DNA of 31,442 nucleotides, from contig NW_026970907.1 of assembly GCF_963678635.1 (NCBI RefSeq), positions 1-31,442 of the forward strand, read 5' to 3'. Source of the stretch: Symsagittifera roscoffensis (Eukaryota; Xenacoelomorpha; Acoela; Convolutidae). The position numbers were made by a program, and so were the translations under genes. This document shows positions 29,035-31,442 of this stretch, in pieces. Each line of letters starts with the position of its first letter. Positions within the stretch are counted from its first letter, which is position 1. The notes under the pieces were generated by a model. It saw nothing but the letters and a program-made list of their open reading frames with translations, was not told where the DNA came from and made no database searches.

Positions 29035-30149
29035 TGTGCCATTCTGCCAGATGGCACAGCGCAACCTTCCGACGAAGCACGAATCAGAGAGAAAAGGCCT
29101 TAACAGCAAAAAAGTGCTTGAAAGGAGGGTCGAAGTTTTCTGAAATTTTCTTTTGTTAAAATTTCGATTTTCAAGTTGATATTTCTCAGAAATACGAAAA
29201 ACGCTGAGAAAATCAGAACAACGCCAAATATTGTGAAAAACAGTCGTACAAGAGACGGGAAATACGAAGCCTCTTATCGTGGCAACAACGCACGATAAGA
29301 CCCTTATCAGCGGACATTAGTGGAGAAGGAAGCTTCAGTGGGGAAAGGAATATACCACGGAACCCTCCCGGCACACAAATTGGAAGAGATAAGAGCGTTA
29401 TCTCAGGAAGATTACGGGAGCGGAGGCTCGGTCCCCCAGAGATTGTTTTATGTGAAGGGACTGTATAAAACTGACTGTATAGCTACTTGGATGTCGTGAA
29501 ACTTTAAATTAACACCGGTATAGTTTGATATTTTAAAATATGAGTAGCTAGAAATAGGAAAGGGTCAATCCATCTCCAATGGATTTAATATAGAACTGTC
29601 ACACAAAAACATATTAAAATAGGTTGTTCGAGTCGTGTTTTTAATGACAATCACGTAGTCTGAGGATCCGAGACTCAGCTCTGTGGTTGTGTTCGCATGT
29701 AAACGAAAGCTGATCAAAAGTCGTTTGACTGATGGCCTAAAAATGGTAACTTTTTACTTTGCCCTAGACAGACCAGAAAATCAACTGGCAAGGTCGAGAC
29801 GGTGAAAAACGAGTAGGATTAAGGTAACTGACGCCTGCCAGTCGTTAATAGGTACTTTTTCTACGCTCCGTCGCTGTGTAGTATTTGGGCGAATGTTACA
29901 TAGACGTTTTTTTGGCGCTCCTGGGTGGGCCTGTCAAAGGCATAAAACCATCATGATCAGCAAGCGTTTCAGCGACGAACCCTCCGCTCCGGGCGTAAGC
30001 CCGAGGTAGAGGCCTTAATGACCGTTATTGTACTGGGGGGAAGGTGCGTACCCTCCGTCCAGTACTATTTAGCTTTTTAACTTAGTTAACACCGAAAATT
30101 CCGGGGGCCGGAGGGTTAGGTGGGAAGTCATGAACCCGCTTGTCCCGAG
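29035..30149 (+). repeat. 3' long terminal repeat (recognisable part)
   Basis: This 1115-bp segment repeats 5671-6808 in the same orientation. It begins TGTGCCAT with the same terminal hairpin and stops after GTCCCGAG at the AT-rich flank. Differences from the 5' copy include a 19-bp deletion near 29207, a 4-bp deletion near 29627 and about 20 substitutions by eye. The stems described for the 5' copy are retained; in the CAATCAC stem, GTGATTG has become GTGGTTG, which still pairs through a G-U. Confidence 0.9.
29464..29470 (+). promoter_or_regulatory. TATA-box candidate in 3' LTR
   Basis: TATAAAA lies about 430 nt into the repeat. The 5' repeat has TTTAAAA at the same place. In this copy only the 3' LTR keeps a consensus TATA, so it could drive transcription outwards into the right flank. 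Confidence 0.45.
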
Positions 30150-31442
30150 TAAGTTATGGGAAAATTAACATGCATTTTTAATTGAGTTTACATGTGAACA
30201 AATTATCTTGCCATTTAAAAGGTGTTTATTTCTCTCCAGCAGATGGCTTGCGTTTGGTTTAATTGAAGCAGTTTTGTCTGAAATTCAATTTTTCACACAC
30301 GGAGCGTAGGGTGATTGTTTGATGCAACTTTGTTTCCAACCTAAATCGCAAATAGAAGTGCTCATTCAAATTGTTCGCGTATTTTGCTATAATCACGATC
30401 TATAGCATTGTAATTTTCATAGAATCTCTCTGCTTTATTGGTGGCTAGTGTTTGCCGTTAGTCCATTTTCTTTGGTTCAGAGGGAATCACATGATCTTCT
30501 TAAGCTACTTGCCGGAGTTTGAAAGACGCTGCATCAAGTTATTAGAATCTATAGCTACAGCATTGGTAGCTAGTATTGGGAGCCATAACGATACAATATT
30601 TGAAGTTAGGGGTGTTTATTAAAACATGGAGCTGTTTTTCTAACCACGTCTCCTTGATCGTACCAGATAACCGGTACGGGGACATTATAAAGTACAGAAT
30701 TATCTATCATTGTGAAGATCTCTTACTGTTCGGTCGAGTCAGTTTCATTAGCTTTTCATTTCATCCATCTCAGTTTAGAAAGTTTTTACTTTTGTAAGTG
30801 GATCTTTGCTCGAGCTGAATTTATATTTCAGTTAAATACAGGGGTAATAATGTGTTTAACAAGGAAGTATTCTGATCTTTTTGAAAAAATATCATCCTTT
30901 GTTCTGACTTTTGAACTTCGATGGTTTTTTCCTACCAATTTCGTCTTTTCACAAGAGTTTTTGAGGCATTTCTTAAAATATTTTCTGAAAAGTGTTGTTG
31001 TAGCAAGATAATTTAGCTGTGAACAATTTTCGATAAGTTGCGGACGCTTTATTTTGGAATACAATTATTGTGAGCTTCTCAGTCATGTTGTTACGCGATT
31101 TAATAATCAGGCTCAGCAATCCATCGAAATTGCATAAAGTTGAACTCATAGATCCAATCTCAGGGTCGAATACTCTCACTGTTCATTGCACTAGTCTTGT
31201 ATTCGGGAAATTGACTTTTTTTGGCACAAACAAGGTTCCTAACAAATTGGTAACAACTAACTAATTTTTGAAAAAAAAAACAACACATTAGTAAGAATTA
31301 TTGCGACTTTATTCTTTGACTTCAACTTGATTACTTCACAAACATTTTTTTAAATTGTTGGCTGTTCAATTAACAGTTCTATTCAATTTTAGTTTTAATG
31401 TTATATGTTAATTTACGTACTCCGATTTTGTATAATTTCCTT
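30150..31442. other. AT-rich right flank, no gene recognised
   Basis: I found no SMC4 exon, no continuation of the BEL/Pao relic and no domain in the short open frames here on either strand. It may be more of the host intron or the untranslated/LTR part of the BEL element, but nothing in the sequence decides. Confidence 0.5.

Larger units (their letters stand above)
5671..30149 (+). mobile_element. Giant Ty3/Gypsy-type LTR retrotransposon with accessory ORFs (about 24.5 kb)
   Basis: Two direct terminal repeats of about 1.1 kb bracket, in order, a long structured leader, Gag, CCHC nucleocapsid, aspartic protease, RT, RNase H, integrase, a macro domain, an SGNH hydrolase polyprotein and an unrecognised third reading unit. 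The RT-RNaseH-INT order, the D,D35E integrase with GPY/F-like tail and the capsid-like segment place it in Ty3/Gypsy (Metaviridae). Known Ty3/Gypsy elements are mostly 4-12 kb, so this one is two to several times longer. There is no target-site duplication: the left flank ends TTAGTGAT and the right flank begins TAAGTTAT. Six in-frame stops and about nine frame changes show that this copy is at least partly decayed. Confidence 0.92.

Noticed and set aside
30828-31064. Minus-strand frame in the right flank as an SMC4 upstream exon
   Set aside because: Its sequence lacks the SMC coiled-coil pattern and splice sites expected of that exon.

Overview
The window looks like animal (metazoan) nuclear DNA. 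A host gene on the minus strand is split by GT-AG introns: two exons of SMC4 (condensin) lie at 1-60 and 2875-3095. The non-coding flanks are AT-rich. Everything else of substance is mobile DNA. I cannot name the species.

Layout. (1) 1-3100: two SMC4 exons separated by a 2.8 kb intron. The intron holds a short relic of an SGNH-hydrolase-like ORF (300-605) and a possible tRNA-derived SINE relic (about 2488-2579). (2) 3139-3614: a nearly perfect long inverted repeat with arms of about 224 bp and a 29-nt spacer. (3) About 4262-5670, minus strand: a decayed BEL/Pao retrotransposon Gag (DUF1759-like region and CCHC knuckle) running towards protease. (4) 5671-30149, plus strand: one giant Ty3/Gypsy-type LTR retrotransposon, about 24.5 kb between the outer ends of its recognisable terminal repeats. 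(5) 30150-31442: AT-rich flank in which I recognise nothing. The upstream SMC4 exons were not found, so the giant element may lie antisense inside an SMC4 intron.

The giant element has terminal repeats of about 1.1 kb (5671-6808 and 29035-30149, roughly 98% identical by eye apart from three small indels). A 3 kb leader follows, carrying many CCCTCC/GGAGGG boxes and two copies of a structured RNA-like module whose stems covary. Gag-Pol comes next: an acidic and Ser-rich N-terminus, capsid, two CCHC knuckles, DTG protease, RT (YVDD), RNase H, a spacer of about 450 residues, an HHCC + D,D35E integrase and a GPY/F-like region. It runs into a macro-domain (ADP-ribose-binding fold) reading frame. 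After an intergenic stretch with perfect hairpins come two large accessory units. ORF2 (19421-25300) contains a coiled coil, a complete-looking SGNH hydrolase and a second, apparently catalytically dead SGNH-like region. ORF3 (25360-28291) is unrecognised. No envelope-like protein with a signal peptide or membrane anchor was seen.

Condition. Six in-frame stops and about nine frame changes interrupt otherwise continuous coding, while reading frames of 1376, 1311, 641, 534 and 526 codons remain open. This fits a fairly recent insertion that is now decaying neutrally, although some interruptions (the A8 run before the macro domain, the UAA inside ORF2) could be programmed and deserve a check. 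The boundaries are also odd: no target-site duplication, no primer-binding site next to the 5' repeat, and the best polypurine tract lies about 710 bp before the 3' repeat.
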